This document shows positions 1 to 8,822 of a stretch of DNA of 34,345 bases, piece after piece (positions within the stretch are counted from its first letter, which is position 1; each line of letters begins with the position of its first letter). A program made the position numbers and the translations under genes. Under the pieces are notes generated by a model. That model was not told the DNA's origin and made no database searches. It was given only the letters and a program-made list of their open reading frames with translations. The stretch covers positions 1-34,345 of the forward strand of contig CACAUH010000007.1 in assembly GCA_902535565.1 (NCBI GenBank), written 5' to 3'. The DNA is from an uncultured Bacteroidota bacterium (GTDB lineage Bacteria > Bacteroidota > Bacteroidia > Flavobacteriales > UA16).

Positions 1-442
1 CATTCCGGAAATCATGGAGAAGAAGGCGATTCCTGTCGAGCATTCGTGCCACATAAGCCACCAGTGCCACCTTGGCGATGTCGGAGGGCTGAAACCGGAA
101 ACCAGCAATGTCAACCCAACGTCGCGCGTCATTGATTTCTGAGCCCACCAGCAGTGCCATAAGCAAAAGGCCAAGGCTGATGTGGATGCCGAGTTGACTG
201 AGTCGGGAGAACCAGGCAAATTTCATTTTATGCACCCCCCACATGCAGGCCAAACCCATCCCAAGGAAGGCGGCGTGTTTGGTGAGGATTCCGAGAGAAT
301 CGCCTCCGGCTCGCCAGGCGAGTGTTGCACTGGCTGAATACACGCTGACCATCGATGTCAACACCAGGAGAAAGACCACGACCCAGATGACGCGGTCTCC
401 CCGCAGGTGTTCGGACAGGAAATCGGCGAACCTCCCTGTCAT
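1..442 (-). CDS. ftsW: Cell division protein FtsW (3' end outside window)
   Basis: This is the N-terminal part (about 147 codons) of a SEDS-family protein, the peptidoglycan glycosyltransferase that polymerises lipid II at the septum. Translating the minus strand from the ATG at 442-440 gives a hydrophobic first helix, the VYSASATLA segment typical of FtsW/RodA, and then RRWVDIAGFRFQPSDIAK, the family's hallmark loop (RWI...FQPSE in many members). The start lies one base after the murD stop (TGAGATG), so the genes are probably translationally coupled in the dcw operon. The C-terminal half, with the catalytic aspartate loop, is beyond the window edge. FtsW is preferred over RodA because of the position after murD. 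Confidence 0.93.
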   Translation of the reverse strand, partial: MTGRFADFLSEHLRGDRVIWVVVFLLVLTSMVSVYSASATLAWRAGGDSLGILTKHAAFLGMGLACMWGVHKMKFAWFSRLSQLGIHISLGLLLMALLVGSEINDARRWVDIAGFRFQPSDIAKVALVAYVARMLDRNRLLLHDFRN

Positions 443-443
443 C

Positions 444-1805
444 TCAAAGGGAACGAACGCCTTCCTTGAAGCGCAACCCGCGCTCTTCGAAGGAGGAGAA
501 GAGGTCGAAACTGGCGCAGGCAGGGGAGAGCAGAACCGCGTCACCAGGCTTGGCCATATTGTAACCGAGAACAGCGGCTTCTTCGGCACTTTCGACCTCG
601 AGAATACGCGCTACGGCTGTGCCGAATGCCTTCTTGAGCTTGGCGTTGTCTTTGCCGAGGCAAATCAGGGTATGGACCTTGTCGCCGACCAAAGGGATGA
701 GCTCGGTGTAGTCGTTGCCCTTGTCCACGCCGCCCGCAATCCAAACGGTCGGCTGGGTCATGCTGTCTAGGGCGTACCACGTGGCGTTGACATTGGTTGC
801 CTTGCTGTCGTTGATGAAGCGGATGTCATTTACATCGGCCACGTGCTCGAGGCGGTGTTCTATGTTCCGGAAGTGTTGGAGCCCTTCGCGGAGGTCGGTG
901 TCATTCAAATCGAAGAGCCGCGCGGCGACGCCTGCGGCCATGGAGTTATATAGGTTGTGTTTGCCTTGCAAGGCGAGTTCCTGAATGCTCATGGTAAGGG
1001 AGGGGTTGAGGAAGGTGAATCGTTGTGTTTCGAGTAAATGGGCTGCTGTGGCCTGATGGCCGGCACGGGCGATGTCCGCCGTGATTTCGTGTACGGTCGC
1101 GGCCGTGTCCCTCCGCTTGCGCAGTGAGCGCAGTCCAGGGTCGTCGGCGTTGACGATGAGGTGATTTTCACTGGTTTGTCGAGCGGTGATGTTCCATTTC
1201 GCATCGCCGTATCCATTCACGTCGCCGTGTCGGTCGAGATGGTCTGGGGTGAGGTTCAAAAGGAGGGCGATGTCCGGGCAGAAATCGACGGTGTCCTCGA
1301 GTTGGAAGCTCGAGGCCTCCACAACCCAGATGTCCCTGTCTCCTTCGGGGCGTTTGCGTGCATCGGCGACGGCGCCTGCGAAGCTGTCACCGATGTTGCC
1401 TGCGCAACCGGTGTCCAGCCCGCCTGTTTCGAGCAGATGATGGAGCAGCCCAGTGGTTGTTGTTTTGCCGTTGGTTCCGGTGATGGCTGCGATGCGACCG
1501 GTTGTGTGTCGCGCGGCGAATTCGAGTTCGCCGATGACTTCGATGCCGGCTTCCCTTGCCCATTGTACAGGTGGAGCCGTGGAGGGGACGCCAGGGGATT
1601 TGACCAACAGGTCAGAGGCAGTCAGGGCGGCCCGATTATGTCCCCCTTCTTCAATTTCTATGCCCATTCTGGTGAGCCGCAAAGCGCGGTCCGTGGCAAT
1701 CGACCCTGAGTCCGTGACCCGACAGTGCAGCCCTAGACTCAGGCACAACTTTGCTGCACCTTCGCCGCTTTCGCCTGCTCCGAGTATGGTCACCTTTGTG
1801 GACAT
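444..1805 (-). CDS. murD: UDP-N-acetylmuramoylalanine--D-glutamate ligase
   Basis: MurD adds D-glutamate to UDP-MurNAc-L-Ala in the cytoplasm, using ATP. The 453-residue protein starts with a Rossmann-like segment (TKVTILGAGESG, residues 3-14), followed by the Mur-ligase ATP loop GTNGKTTT at about 110-117. The central domain has LLNLTPDHLDRH, and the C-terminal domain has HRLEHV and NDSKATN, all typical of MurD. An open frame extends 58 codons further upstream, but that part lies inside mraY. The ATG at 1805 overlaps the mraY stop by one base (TGATG) and matches the family's N-terminus, so it is chosen. Length is normal for the family. Confidence 0.96.
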   Translation of the reverse strand: MSTKVTILGAGESGEGAAKLCLSLGLHCRVTDSGSIATDRALRLTRMGIEIEEGGHNRAALTASDLLVKSPGVPSTAPPVQWAREAGIEVIGELEFAARHTTGRIAAITGTNGKTTTTGLLHHLLETGGLDTGCAGNIGDSFAGAVADARKRPEGDRDIWVVEASSFQLEDTVDFCPDIALLLNLTPDHLDRHGDVNGYGDAKWNITARQTSENHLIVNADDPGLRSLRKRRDTAATVHEITADIARAGHQATAAHLLETQRFTFLNPSLTMSIQELALQGKHNLYNSMAAGVAARLFDLNDTDLREGLQHFRNIEHRLEHVADVNDIRFINDSKATNVNATWYALDSMTQPTVWIAGGVDKGNDYTELIPLVGDKVHTLICLGKDNAKLKKAFGTAVARILEVESAEEAAVLGYNMAKPGDAVLLSPACASFDLFSSFEERGLRFKEGVRSL

Positions 1806-3043
1806 CAACGGACCTTCAGGGTGACGATGGTGAAGACGGCGAGGAGGATGCCGACAATCCAGAAGCGCGCCGTGATTTTGCTTTCGGGCATGCCGCCCTT
1901 CTGGTAGTGGTGGTGCAGAGGCGACATGCGGAAAATGCGTCGGCCCTCTCCGTGCTTCTTTTTGGTGTGGCGGAACCACGCCACTTGTAGCACGACGCTC
2001 AGGTTTTCAATGAGGAAAATGCCGCAGAGTGCGGGAATCAGAAGTTCTTTTCGAATGGCGATGGCGAACGTTGCGATGATGCCGCCGAGTGCCAAGCTCC
2101 CTGTATCGCCCATGAAAACTTGTGCTGGATAGGCGTTATACCAAAGGAAGCCGATGCATGCGCCAACAAAGGCGGCGATGAACACCACCAGTTCGCCGCT
2201 GTCTGGGATGAAGAGGACATTGAGGTAGTCACTGAATACGGCGTTGCCCGATACGTAGGCTAGGATGGCGAGGGTGAGGCCAATGATTGCGCTCGTTCCT
2301 GTCGCAAGGCCATCCATTCCATCGGTTAGGTTTGCCCCGTTGGATACGGCGGTGACGATGAAGACGACGATGAGGGCGAAGACAGCGAATCGCGCCCAGG
2401 GTGAGTCCGTCGCCCAGTCCGTCAGCTTGGCGTAGTCGAATTCATTGTTTTTGACAAACGGGATGGTGGTCTTCATGGACCGTCGCTCGATGCGCACCCA
2501 GCCATCGCCGTCTGTGTCTTCCAAACCTTGCGACATGGCCTCAGTGGATGTGGCGGGCATGGCCTCTTTGACCCTGACTTGCGGGCTCCAGAAGAGCATG
2601 GTGGCGACCAGCAGGCTCGCGGCCACTTGGCCGACCACCTTGAATTTTCCTGCGAGGCCTTCTTTGTTTTTGAGGAAGACCTTGATGTAGTCGTCGATGA
2701 ACCCAATGCCACCGAGCAAGACGGTCACGAGCAGCATGCATTGGATATAAATGTTGGTTAGGTCTGCGAGGAGCAGGGTGGGCAATAGGATGGCACTCAG
2801 GATGATGATGCCGCCCATGGTCGGCGTGCCCTGTTTTTGCATTTGTCCCTTCAAGCCGAGGTCGCGCACGATTTCGCCCACCTGCTTGAGTTGAAGCCAC
2901 TGGATGATGCGCTTGCCCAACAGGATGGAGACGAGCAATGACAGAAGCGCTGCACTGGCTGCGCGGAAGCTGATGTATTGGAACAGTCCGGCGCCAGGGA
3001 CGTCCGCGATTTGCTGCAGGTGGTCGAAGAGATGGTACAGCAT
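1805..3043 (-). CDS. mraY: Phospho-N-acetylmuramoyl-pentapeptide transferase
   Basis: MraY transfers phospho-MurNAc-pentapeptide to undecaprenyl phosphate, making lipid I at the inner membrane. The 412-residue polytopic protein shows KQGTPTMGG (about 70-78), the Asp-Asp pair in FIDDYIKV (117-118), [12 protein letters not shown] (238-249), MGDTGS (311-316) and the HHH motif in [10 protein letters not shown] (377-379). It is longer than the roughly 360 residues of the E. coli enzyme because of a hydrophilic insert at about 153-205 between two membrane segments. From memory, similar inserts occur in other Bacteroidota. Three bases separate it from the murE stop; it overlaps murD by one base. Confidence 0.96.
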   Translation of the reverse strand: MLYHLFDHLQQIADVPGAGLFQYISFRAASAALLSLLVSILLGKRIIQWLQLKQVGEIVRDLGLKGQMQKQGTPTMGGIIILSAILLPTLLLADLTNIYIQCMLLVTVLLGGIGFIDDYIKVFLKNKEGLAGKFKVVGQVAASLLVATMLFWSPQVRVKEAMPATSTEAMSQGLEDTDGDGWVRIERRSMKTTIPFVKNNEFDYAKLTDWATDSPWARFAVFALIVVFIVTAVSNGANLTDGMDGLATGTSAIIGLTLAILAYVSGNAVFSDYLNVLFIPDSGELVVFIAAFVGACIGFLWYNAYPAQVFMGDTGSLALGGIIATFAIAIRKELLIPALCGIFLIENLSVVLQVAWFRHTKKKHGEGRRIFRMSPLHHHYQKGGMPESKITARFWIVGILLAVFTIVTLKVR

Positions 3044-3046
3044 TGA

Positions 3047-4543
3047 TCAGCGGGTGAATGCGTTGAGTGATTCGGCCAGAACCGCCACGTCGTCAAATGG
3101 GTGGCGTTCCCCATTGATTTCTTGATATTTCTCATGGCCCTTCCCGGCCACGAGAATCACGTCTCCTGCCTGTGCTTGCATGCATGCCGACCGAATGGCT
3201 TCTGCGCGGTCCATGTTGGAGGTGACCTTTCGCATTTGGACAGGGTCCAGTCCTTCCCGCATTTCGTTAAGAATGGCCCCCGGATCCTCGCTTCTCGGGT
3301 TGTCTGATGTCAGGATGACCATGTCGGCGAGGTCAGCTGCAGTTCTTGCCATGACGGGGCGTTTGGTGCGGTCTCGGTCACCCCCGCAGCCCACCACGCA
3401 GAGAATTTTGGCCTCGCCGTTGGTGCCCGCTGCGGGTCCAGCGGCACGGACGGTGCGAAGTGTTTCGAGCACCTTGGCAAGGGCGTCGGGTGTGTGGGCG
3501 TAATCCACAATGGCGTGGACATCGCCTTTTCCAGCTTGGACCTGTTGCATACGCCCGGCAGGGGCATCGAGCAGGGAGAGGTGGGTCAATGTGTCCATTG
3601 CGTTCCATCCGAGTTCCCGCGCGACGGCATAGACTGCTGTTAGGTTGGATGCATTGAATTCACCGATGAGCCGCGTATAGAGGTCTTGTCCGTCCAAATG
3701 GAGTTGGAGTCCGCCCAATCCATTTTCTATGATGCGGGCTTTGTGATCCGCCACCTGGTGGGTGCCATAGGTCACCGCGCGTGCACGGGTGTTTTGGACC
3801 ATCGTGTCTCCATGTCGTGCGTCGGCATTGGTGAGTGCAAAGGCAGTTCCGGGCAGTTTGTCGAAAAGCGACTTCTTGGCGCCGATATAGGCGTTGAAGT
3901 CACCGTGGTAATCCAGATGGTCGTGGGTGATGTTGGTGAAGACACCCCCGGTCAGTTGACTTCCGGACAGTCGGTGTTGGTCCAGAGCATGGGAGCTCGC
4001 TTCCATGAAGCAGTGGGTGCAGCCTGCGTCAAGCATGTCGGCGAAAAGCGCTTGTAGGCCCACTGGGTCTGGTGTGGTGTGTGTGGCGGGCACAACGCGG
4101 TCGTTGATGCGGTTTTCTACGGTGCTCACCAAGCCGGCCTTGCGGTCGAACATCCGAGCCAGCCGGTGCAGCAGGGTGGCCACGGTGGTCTTGCCATTGG
4201 TCCCGGTGATGGCCACAACCTTGAGGTGTTCGGTGGGGTTATCGTGGAAATTGGCGGCAAGGTGACCGAGGGCCTCCCTTGCATTTTCTACATGGATGTA
4301 GATGACCTGGTCGGTGCGATCCTCCTCTGCGGGCATGCGCTCGCAAACGATGGCTGCGGCGCCGGACCTGACAGCGCTGGGAATGTGTTTATGTCCGTCG
4401 ACTGTTGTGCCTGGAATGGCGACGAAGCATCCGAAGGGTTTGACTTGACGGCTGTCCGCCACCACGCTTTCAATGGCAATGTGGGTCGAGCCAATGACCT
4501 CTGATATGCGCGCTCCGTAAAGGATGTCTTTGAGCAGCTTCAT
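3047..4543 (-). CDS. murE: UDP-MurNAc-tripeptide ligase, probably meso-diaminopimelate-adding
   Basis: MurE adds the third stem-peptide residue to UDP-MurNAc-L-Ala-D-Glu. The 498-residue protein has the ATP loop GTNGKTT (about 114-120), the carbamylated-lysine region of Mur ligases, and the specificity motif DNPR at about 414-417 (TSDNPRSEDP). Known enzymes with DNPR use meso-diaminopimelate, while lysine-adding enzymes usually carry a different residue in place of the arginine, so DAP-type peptidoglycan is inferred. The ATG overlaps the ftsI stop by four bases (ATGA), indicating translational coupling. Start and length both fit the family. Confidence 0.96.
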   Translation of the reverse strand: MKLLKDILYGARISEVIGSTHIAIESVVADSRQVKPFGCFVAIPGTTVDGHKHIPSAVRSGAAAIVCERMPAEEDRTDQVIYIHVENAREALGHLAANFHDNPTEHLKVVAITGTNGKTTVATLLHRLARMFDRKAGLVSTVENRINDRVVPATHTTPDPVGLQALFADMLDAGCTHCFMEASSHALDQHRLSGSQLTGGVFTNITHDHLDYHGDFNAYIGAKKSLFDKLPGTAFALTNADARHGDTMVQNTRARAVTYGTHQVADHKARIIENGLGGLQLHLDGQDLYTRLIGEFNASNLTAVYAVARELGWNAMDTLTHLSLLDAPAGRMQQVQAGKGDVHAIVDYAHTPDALAKVLETLRTVRAAGPAAGTNGEAKILCVVGCGGDRDRTKRPVMARTAADLADMVILTSDNPRSEDPGAILNEMREGLDPVQMRKVTSNMDRAEAIRSACMQAQAGDVILVAGKGHEKYQEINGERHPFDDVAVLAESLNAFTR

Positions 4544-6681
4544 GAGAGTTCGAGCAGAATGGTTTGGCCGTCGATTGGGGCGGTGCCGGGGGCAAGGCTT
4601 TGTCGTCTCACGGTTCCTTTCCCTTGGATGTCGACCCGCAGGCCGCGGTGTTCGAGCAGTTGCAGTGCATCGCGGAGGGACATGCCGCGGACATCGGGAA
4701 CAGTGTCCTCGGCAATCTGGCGGGCACTCAGGGTGACGTGTCGGTTTTCTGTCTTGGCGGCCACATGGGTGATGCTCTGATCACCATGGCCAGTTGTGTC
4801 GACGAGAAAGGGAATTCCCAATTCGGTGTATAGGGTCTGCAGGGTGCCGAGATGGCCATTCATGGAAACCGGCAGGCGGGGGGTGCTGGCGAGTGCTCCA
4901 CCGCCGTCGCCTGCGAGTGCGGGGCGGGTGCCATAGAGGTGGTCTGCCACGGCCCGGAACACGGGGGCTGCCACGACGCCACCGTAGTACCCTGCTTTGC
5001 TCGGGCGCTGGATGACCACGGCGATGGTGAAGGCAGGTCTCTTTGCTGGGAAGTAGCCCACAAAGGACCCCCGGTGTCCTTCATAACCTCCTCCGGGGAT
5101 GCTGGCGCGTGCCGTTCCGGTTTTGCCAGCAACTTGATATGGACGGTGGCGGAAGATGTCTTCTGCTGTGCCATGTCCACCCGGTGTACAGACCAGTTCC
5201 ATCATGTTTTGGAGCGCGGAGAGGGTGGTTCTGCTTGCGATGCGGTCTTTTAGAATCACCGTGGGCAATTCCGTGACCACCTTGTTTCCGTCGAGCAGTG
5301 CATCGGCGAAGCGGGGGCGAATCAGGCGTCCGTCGGCGGCGATGGCATTGTAAAAAGCTGCCGTTTGAAGCGGTGTCATGGCGACTTCGTAGCCGATGGA
5401 CATGGAGGTGAGCGAGCAGGCGCTCCAGCTGCGCTCCGTGGTGCTGTTGTGGCATTGTGGCTGGCCTTCTCCGGCGAGTTCCACACCGAGTTTTCTTCCG
5501 ATGCCGATGTCTGCAAGGGCGTCAAGCCATGCCTGCGGATCTTCACCGAAAACCTGTTGGACCGCCATGGCCGTCCCCACGTTGGAACTGCGCTCGAACA
5601 CCTCTTCCAGACGAAGTGGGCCATACCCGCCCTGCGGGTGACTCGTGTCGGTCATGCGGGAACACCCCTTGGCAGGCTTGAATGCGCCATTACCTGTGTC
5701 GAGGGTGTCATGGGCAGCGATTTTCCCGGTTTCGAGCATGGCCATGAGGCTGGCCAGTTTGAATGTGGATCCCGGCTCTACAGCTGATCCGAGGGCGTGG
5801 TTGTAGGATTCTGATAGCGTCCCGCTTTCGGGGTCGCGGGTCAGGTTTGCAATGGCGACAACGTTGCCTGTTTTGACCTCCATGACCACGGCACAACCCC
5901 ATTCTGCCTCGTGCTTGTTGAGTTGCGCCCTCAGGGCATCTGATGCCACATCTTGCGTGCGGAGGTCCAAAGTGGTTCTGACGTCGAGCCCCGGTTCCGG
6001 AGAGCGCAGGAAGTCGTCGGTGGCTGGAATCCAGTAGTTTCCATGGATTCGGCGCATCCAACGTTCTCCGGATTGACCGGAAAGTGCCGAATCGTAGGCC
6101 GCTTCTATGCCCACGCTGCGTCCCGAGGGACGGTGCAGGCCAATGGTTCGGTTTGCCAGTGGACTGAATGGCTTGTCCCGTCTCGGTTTCTCGGTAAACA
6201 TGAATCCGGATTGGTTTTGTCCTTTGCCCTGAATCCAGGGAAAGGCTTCCACGGTCATGCGTCGATCCCACTCGATGTTGCGTGCGATGGAGACGTAACG
6301 GCTTTTGCCAGTTCTGTGCGCGTCGAGGAGAAAGTCGCGCCACCCTGCGGCGTTTCGCTTGCCGAATTCGCGTTGACAGGCGTCTGCGAGGGCGGGGAGT
6401 GCGGCCAAGAACTCGGCTTTCTCGGCTTTTGTGTCGATGACGGTGGGATCCCAGTGCAGGTCAAATCGGGGCACACTGGCTGCCAGAAGGTGGCCGCCAG
6501 CTGAGAGGATTCTCCCGCGCTCGGGCTCGATGGTCCTCAGTTGCGGAAGCATGGCGTTTCCTGCCTCGTATTGCGGGTCCAGTTGGACCAGCAAAATGCG
6601 TGCGACAATGCCTGCTCCGAAGAGGGCAAAACAGGCAAAAAGGACCCAAGCCCGTGTGGCCATATGTTCTGTGCGCTTCAC
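4540..6681 (-). CDS. ftsI: Septal penicillin-binding protein (FtsI/PBP3 type) with C-terminal PASTA domain
   Basis: This is a class B penicillin-binding protein, the transpeptidase of septal peptidoglycan. The 713-residue chain has one N-terminal membrane helix (about 10-33), the PBP dimerisation domain, and the transpeptidase with its three active-site motifs: STFK (305-308, nucleophile Ser305), SSN (365-367) and KTG (520-522). A single PASTA domain follows at about 660-713, beginning VPDVRGMSLRDAL. About 80 residues (585-655) link the two. It sits between the ftsL-like gene and murE, overlapping each by four bases. The position in dcw argues for FtsI rather than an elongation PBP2. Confidence 0.95.
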   Translation of the reverse strand: MKRTEHMATRAWVLFACFALFGAGIVARILLVQLDPQYEAGNAMLPQLRTIEPERGRILSAGGHLLAASVPRFDLHWDPTVIDTKAEKAEFLAALPALADACQREFGKRNAAGWRDFLLDAHRTGKSRYVSIARNIEWDRRMTVEAFPWIQGKGQNQSGFMFTEKPRRDKPFSPLANRTIGLHRPSGRSVGIEAAYDSALSGQSGERWMRRIHGNYWIPATDDFLRSPEPGLDVRTTLDLRTQDVASDALRAQLNKHEAEWGCAVVMEVKTGNVVAIANLTRDPESGTLSESYNHALGSAVEPGSTFKLASLMAMLETGKIAAHDTLDTGNGAFKPAKGCSRMTDTSHPQGGYGPLRLEEVFERSSNVGTAMAVQQVFGEDPQAWLDALADIGIGRKLGVELAGEGQPQCHNSTTERSWSACSLTSMSIGYEVAMTPLQTAAFYNAIAADGRLIRPRFADALLDGNKVVTELPTVILKDRIASRTTLSALQNMMELVCTPGGHGTAEDIFRHRPYQVAGKTGTARASIPGGGYEGHRGSFVGYFPAKRPAFTIAVVIQRPSKAGYYGGVVAAPVFRAVADHLYGTRPALAGDGGGALASTPRLPVSMNGHLGTLQTLYTELGIPFLVDTTGHGDQSITHVAAKTENRHVTLSARQIAEDTVPDVRGMSLRDALQLLEHRGLRVDIQGKGTVRRQSLAPGTAPIDGQTILLELS

Positions 6682-7217
6682 GGTGCGGTTGGATTGGCGT
6701 CAGGCAACAAAACAGGGGGTGAGTCGGGGGCGGTCAGGCTCACGTCGGCCATGGCCTCATCGAGGCGACTCCTTTGGATCTGGGACTCGAATCGGCCGCG
6801 GAGGGCTTGCTCGTGGTGGCGGAGGTTCCGCACTTCTTTTCGGCCTTCCTTGATGGCCCTTTCGTCATACTCGTAACGGTATTCGAAATAGATGTAACCG
6901 ATGAAGAGGGCGCCGAGGAAAGCGGCAAAGGGGAGGTGGCGGAGAACCTCGGGACCGCCGAGCCACTCTCCAGTGAGTGAGTTCCGAACCGGTGCGAAGG
7001 CGCGCCTTAAAGCCTCGCCAATGCGGTTCGGCTTTCGTGCTCTTGTGCGTGACTTCGGGGTGTCGGGGTCAAGTGGCTTTGCGTGCGAGTGAACCTTGTG
7101 TTTTCGCCTGGCCTTCTTGTCTTGGGGTTTCGACGCGATGTTCCGAACGAGCTGTTCTTGGGGCGTGAGGCGACGGTTGGCCTTTTTCCGGTCGTTGGAT
7201 TTGCGTCGTCCCTTCAT
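6678..7217 (-). CDS. FtsL-like bitopic division protein
   Basis: This 179-residue protein occupies the ftsL position between rsmH and ftsI. It has a long, very basic cytoplasmic part (about 1-92, rich in Lys and Arg), one membrane helix at about 95-112 (PFAAFLGALFIGYIYFEY), and a short extracytoplasmic segment. The stretch after the helix, 113-150, is charged and could form the coiled coil by which FtsL pairs with FtsB-like partners. FtsL proteins diverge too much for motif proof, so the call rests on topology, size and position. It overlaps rsmH and ftsI by four bases each. The basic tail is longer than in E. coli FtsL. Confidence 0.8.
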   Translation of the reverse strand: MKGRRKSNDRKKANRRLTPQEQLVRNIASKPQDKKARRKHKVHSHAKPLDPDTPKSRTRARKPNRIGEALRRAFAPVRNSLTGEWLGGPEVLRHLPFAAFLGALFIGYIYFEYRYEYDERAIKEGRKEVRNLRHHEQALRGRFESQIQRSRLDEAMADVSLTAPDSPPVLLPDANPTAP

Positions 7218-8137
7218 GCTGCGAGGGTGTTGCGGGCCGCGACACGCAGGCGTGCACTTCGCGACCGTGGGTTGCGGACCATTTCTTCAGCGTCGGCCAC
7301 AATGGCCTTGCCGGTGACCTTGTCAAATGGGACAAGTGCGCGGCCGTGGAAATCCTTTTGGATGTCGCCTTCTAAGTTTCCGGAACGCATAAACCGCTTG
7401 ACCATCCTGTCCTCGAGGCTGTGATAGCTGATGATGACCAACCGTCCGCCGGGGTGCAGCAAACTCAGGCTCGCGCGCAGCAGGTCGGCCAGGGCGCCGA
7501 GTTCGTCATTGACGGCGATGCGCAATGCTTGGAACGCTTGGGCCAAGTATTGGTTGCGTTTTTTGGGCGGTGCGAGTGGGGTCAGGACCTTGTGGAGCCA
7601 TCCAGTGGAAAGCGGGGCGCTCTGGTCATCTGAGAGGGCTTTTTCGATGGCGCGTGCTGCCTTGTGGGGCTGTGGAAGCTCCCCGAATTGACGCAGGAGC
7701 TGGGTCAACTCGCTTGCCTCCATCCTCCTTAGCAAAGCGTCGGCTCCTTCTGGGAGGCGCGGGTCCATCCGCATGTCGAGCTCACCGTCACCACGGGTAC
7801 TGAAACCGCGTTCCTGTGCGTCAAATTGATGAGAGCTGACGCCCAAGTCTGCGAGGATGCCGTCGACGTGTTTTACCCCTTGGATCCGCAGGAAATTCGA
7901 TGCGAACCGAAAGTTTTCGGGGATGAGTTGGAATCGGGGGTCTTCTGGAACATTGTCGGTTGCATCCGGATCGCAATCGAACCCAAAAAGGCGGCCCTCC
8001 GGCCCGAGGCGGTCGAGGATGCCACGGCTGTGTCCACCACCTCCAAAAGTGCAGTCCACGTAAGTCCCGGCGGGCTGCAGTGCCAGCCCTTCGAGGGCGG
8101 CGTCAAACAGCACCGGAACGTGATACGTGGTGGACAT
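7214..8137 (-). CDS. rsmH: 16S rRNA (cytosine(1402)-N(4))-methyltransferase
   Basis: RsmH (MraW) methylates N4 of C1402 in 16S rRNA in the decoding centre. The 307-residue protein carries the SAM-binding motif I as CTFGGGGHSRGIL (about 29-41), the LADLGVSSHQFD segment (about 95-106), RGFSTRGDGELDMRMD (110-125) and the SYHSLEDR motif (237-244), all diagnostic of the family. Its ATG overlaps the mraZ stop by one base (TGATG). Length and start are typical. It is the second gene of the dcw operon. Confidence 0.97.
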   Translation of the reverse strand: MSTTYHVPVLFDAALEGLALQPAGTYVDCTFGGGGHSRGILDRLGPEGRLFGFDCDPDATDNVPEDPRFQLIPENFRFASNFLRIQGVKHVDGILADLGVSSHQFDAQERGFSTRGDGELDMRMDPRLPEGADALLRRMEASELTQLLRQFGELPQPHKAARAIEKALSDDQSAPLSTGWLHKVLTPLAPPKKRNQYLAQAFQALRIAVNDELGALADLLRASLSLLHPGGRLVIISYHSLEDRMVKRFMRSGNLEGDIQKDFHGRALVPFDKVTGKAIVADAEEMVRNPRSRSARLRVAARNTLAA

Positions 8138-8640
8138 CAGTTGCGGTCGGTGTCTTTGGGGTTTCTCGCCGGGTCGATGTCCTGGCGAACTTTTTCAGCG
8201 AGGGAGCCGAAGTCGAAATCTTCCGTTTCTCCCAGCACTTGCTTTTCGAAACGGGCCTTGGACCAGATCTCGATTTTCTCACCCAATCCCGTGACGACAC
8301 AGTCGCCGGCCTTTCCGGGCTTGAGGCCGGCATGTCCGATAAGGGCGGCGGGCACCAACAGGCGGCCGGAGCTGTCGACTTCGACCAGTGTCGCCCCCTT
8401 CATGAATTTCCGCTGGAAAAGCTGGTGGTTTCGGTCATACCGGCTCAGGCGAGACATCTCTGCGTTCACCTTGTCCCATTCCGGCTTGGGGTAGACGACC
8501 AGGCAGCCCTCGAAGATGTCGCGGTTCACGACCAGCCCATCGTGCAACACGCGGTCAAGCTGCTTGCGCAGTTTGGCCGGGAAGCTGACGCGGCCTTTGG
8601 CATCAATCCGGCAGTGGTATTCTCCGAGGAGGTTGAGCAT
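8137..8640 (-). CDS. mraZ: Transcriptional regulator MraZ
   Basis: MraZ is an AbrB-like DNA-binding protein that controls its own dcw operon by binding spaced TGGG(A/G) repeats. The 167-residue protein has the two tandem MraZ repeats with their DxxxR motifs: DAKGRVSFP (about 13-21) and DSSGRLLVP (about 89-97). The C-terminal tail after about 130 is acidic and then ends in a charged segment. It is the first gene of the cluster. The ATG at 8640 lies 24 bases downstream of a TACTTTTG element and about 42 bases from three GTGGG repeats, which match the known operator and support autoregulation. Confidence 0.96.
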   Translation of the reverse strand: MLNLLGEYHCRIDAKGRVSFPAKLRKQLDRVLHDGLVVNRDIFEGCLVVYPKPEWDKVNAEMSRLSRYDRNHQLFQRKFMKGATLVEVDSSGRLLVPAALIGHAGLKPGKAGDCVVTGLGEKIEIWSKARFEKQVLGETEDFDFGSLAEKVRQDIDPARNPKDTDRN

Positions 8641-8663
8641 GGTTCAATGGGCACTCGCCCATC

Positions 8664-8671
8664 CAAAAGTA
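8664..8671 (-). promoter_or_regulatory. Probable -7 promoter element of the mraZ/dcw operon
   Basis: Read on the minus strand this is TACTTTTG, a perfect match to the Bacteroidota -7 consensus TAnnTTTG. It would place the transcription start near 8657, giving a leader of roughly 17 bases before the mraZ ATG. No convincing -33 TTTG is seen at the usual spacing; that region is occupied by the GTGGG repeats. MraZ bound there could block the polymerase. Confidence 0.5.
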
Positions 8672-8681
8672 GCTGCTTTCT

Positions 8682-8706
8682 CCCACGAAATCCCACAAGA
8701 CCCCAC
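8682..8706 (-). promoter_or_regulatory. MraZ operator (three GTGGG repeats) facing mraZ
   Basis: On the minus strand GTGGG occurs three times, at 8706-8702, 8696-8692 and 8686-8682, exactly 10 bases apart. The established MraZ site is a set of TGGG(A/G) repeats separated by 5 bases, which is the same layout. The box ends about 42 bases upstream of the mraZ ATG and just upstream of the TACTTTTG element, a normal place for autorepression. Confidence 0.82.
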
Positions 8707-8711
8707 AATCC

Positions 8712-8733
8712 GACACTTTGTTGAAAAAGTGTC
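8712..8733. repeat. Inverted repeat beside the MraZ box
   Basis: GACACTTT (8712-8719) and AAAGTGTC (8726-8733) form a perfect 8-bp inverted repeat with a 6-base spacer. It begins 6 bases beyond the mraZ-facing GTGGG box, in the intergenic region. No T-run follows on either strand at a terminator spacing, so an operator for another regulator is more likely than a terminator. No regulator is identified. Confidence 0.5.
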
Positions 8734-8762
8734 TTTGTTCGTGGGTGATTGAATTCAGCCTT

Positions 8763-8785
8763 ATTTTCATTAAAATATTGAAAAT
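8763..8785. repeat. AT-rich palindrome in the divergent control region
   Basis: ATTTTCA (8763-8769) and TGAAAAT (8779-8785) form a 7-bp inverted repeat around an A/T-only spacer. It lies within an AT-rich island (about 8745-8815) that stands out in otherwise GC-rich DNA, roughly midway between the two GTGGG boxes. It may be a regulator site or simply promoter DNA. Short AT-rich palindromes arise easily by chance. Confidence 0.35.
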
Positions 8786-8822
8786 CAATTCTTTGTAAAT
8801 GTTTTTTTCGCCCTTTAGAAAG

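Noticed and set aside
2429..2587. Hydrophilic insert in MraY (about residues 153-205) as an unusual fusion
   Set aside because: All catalytic motifs flank it intact, and similar inserts are remembered from other Bacteroidota MraY proteins.
7960..8724. Plus-strand open frame of about 250 codons opposite rsmH and mraZ
   Set aside because: Antisense to two well-recognised genes with full motifs. Long opposite-strand frames are expected in GC-rich coding DNA, and the translation has no recognisable domain.
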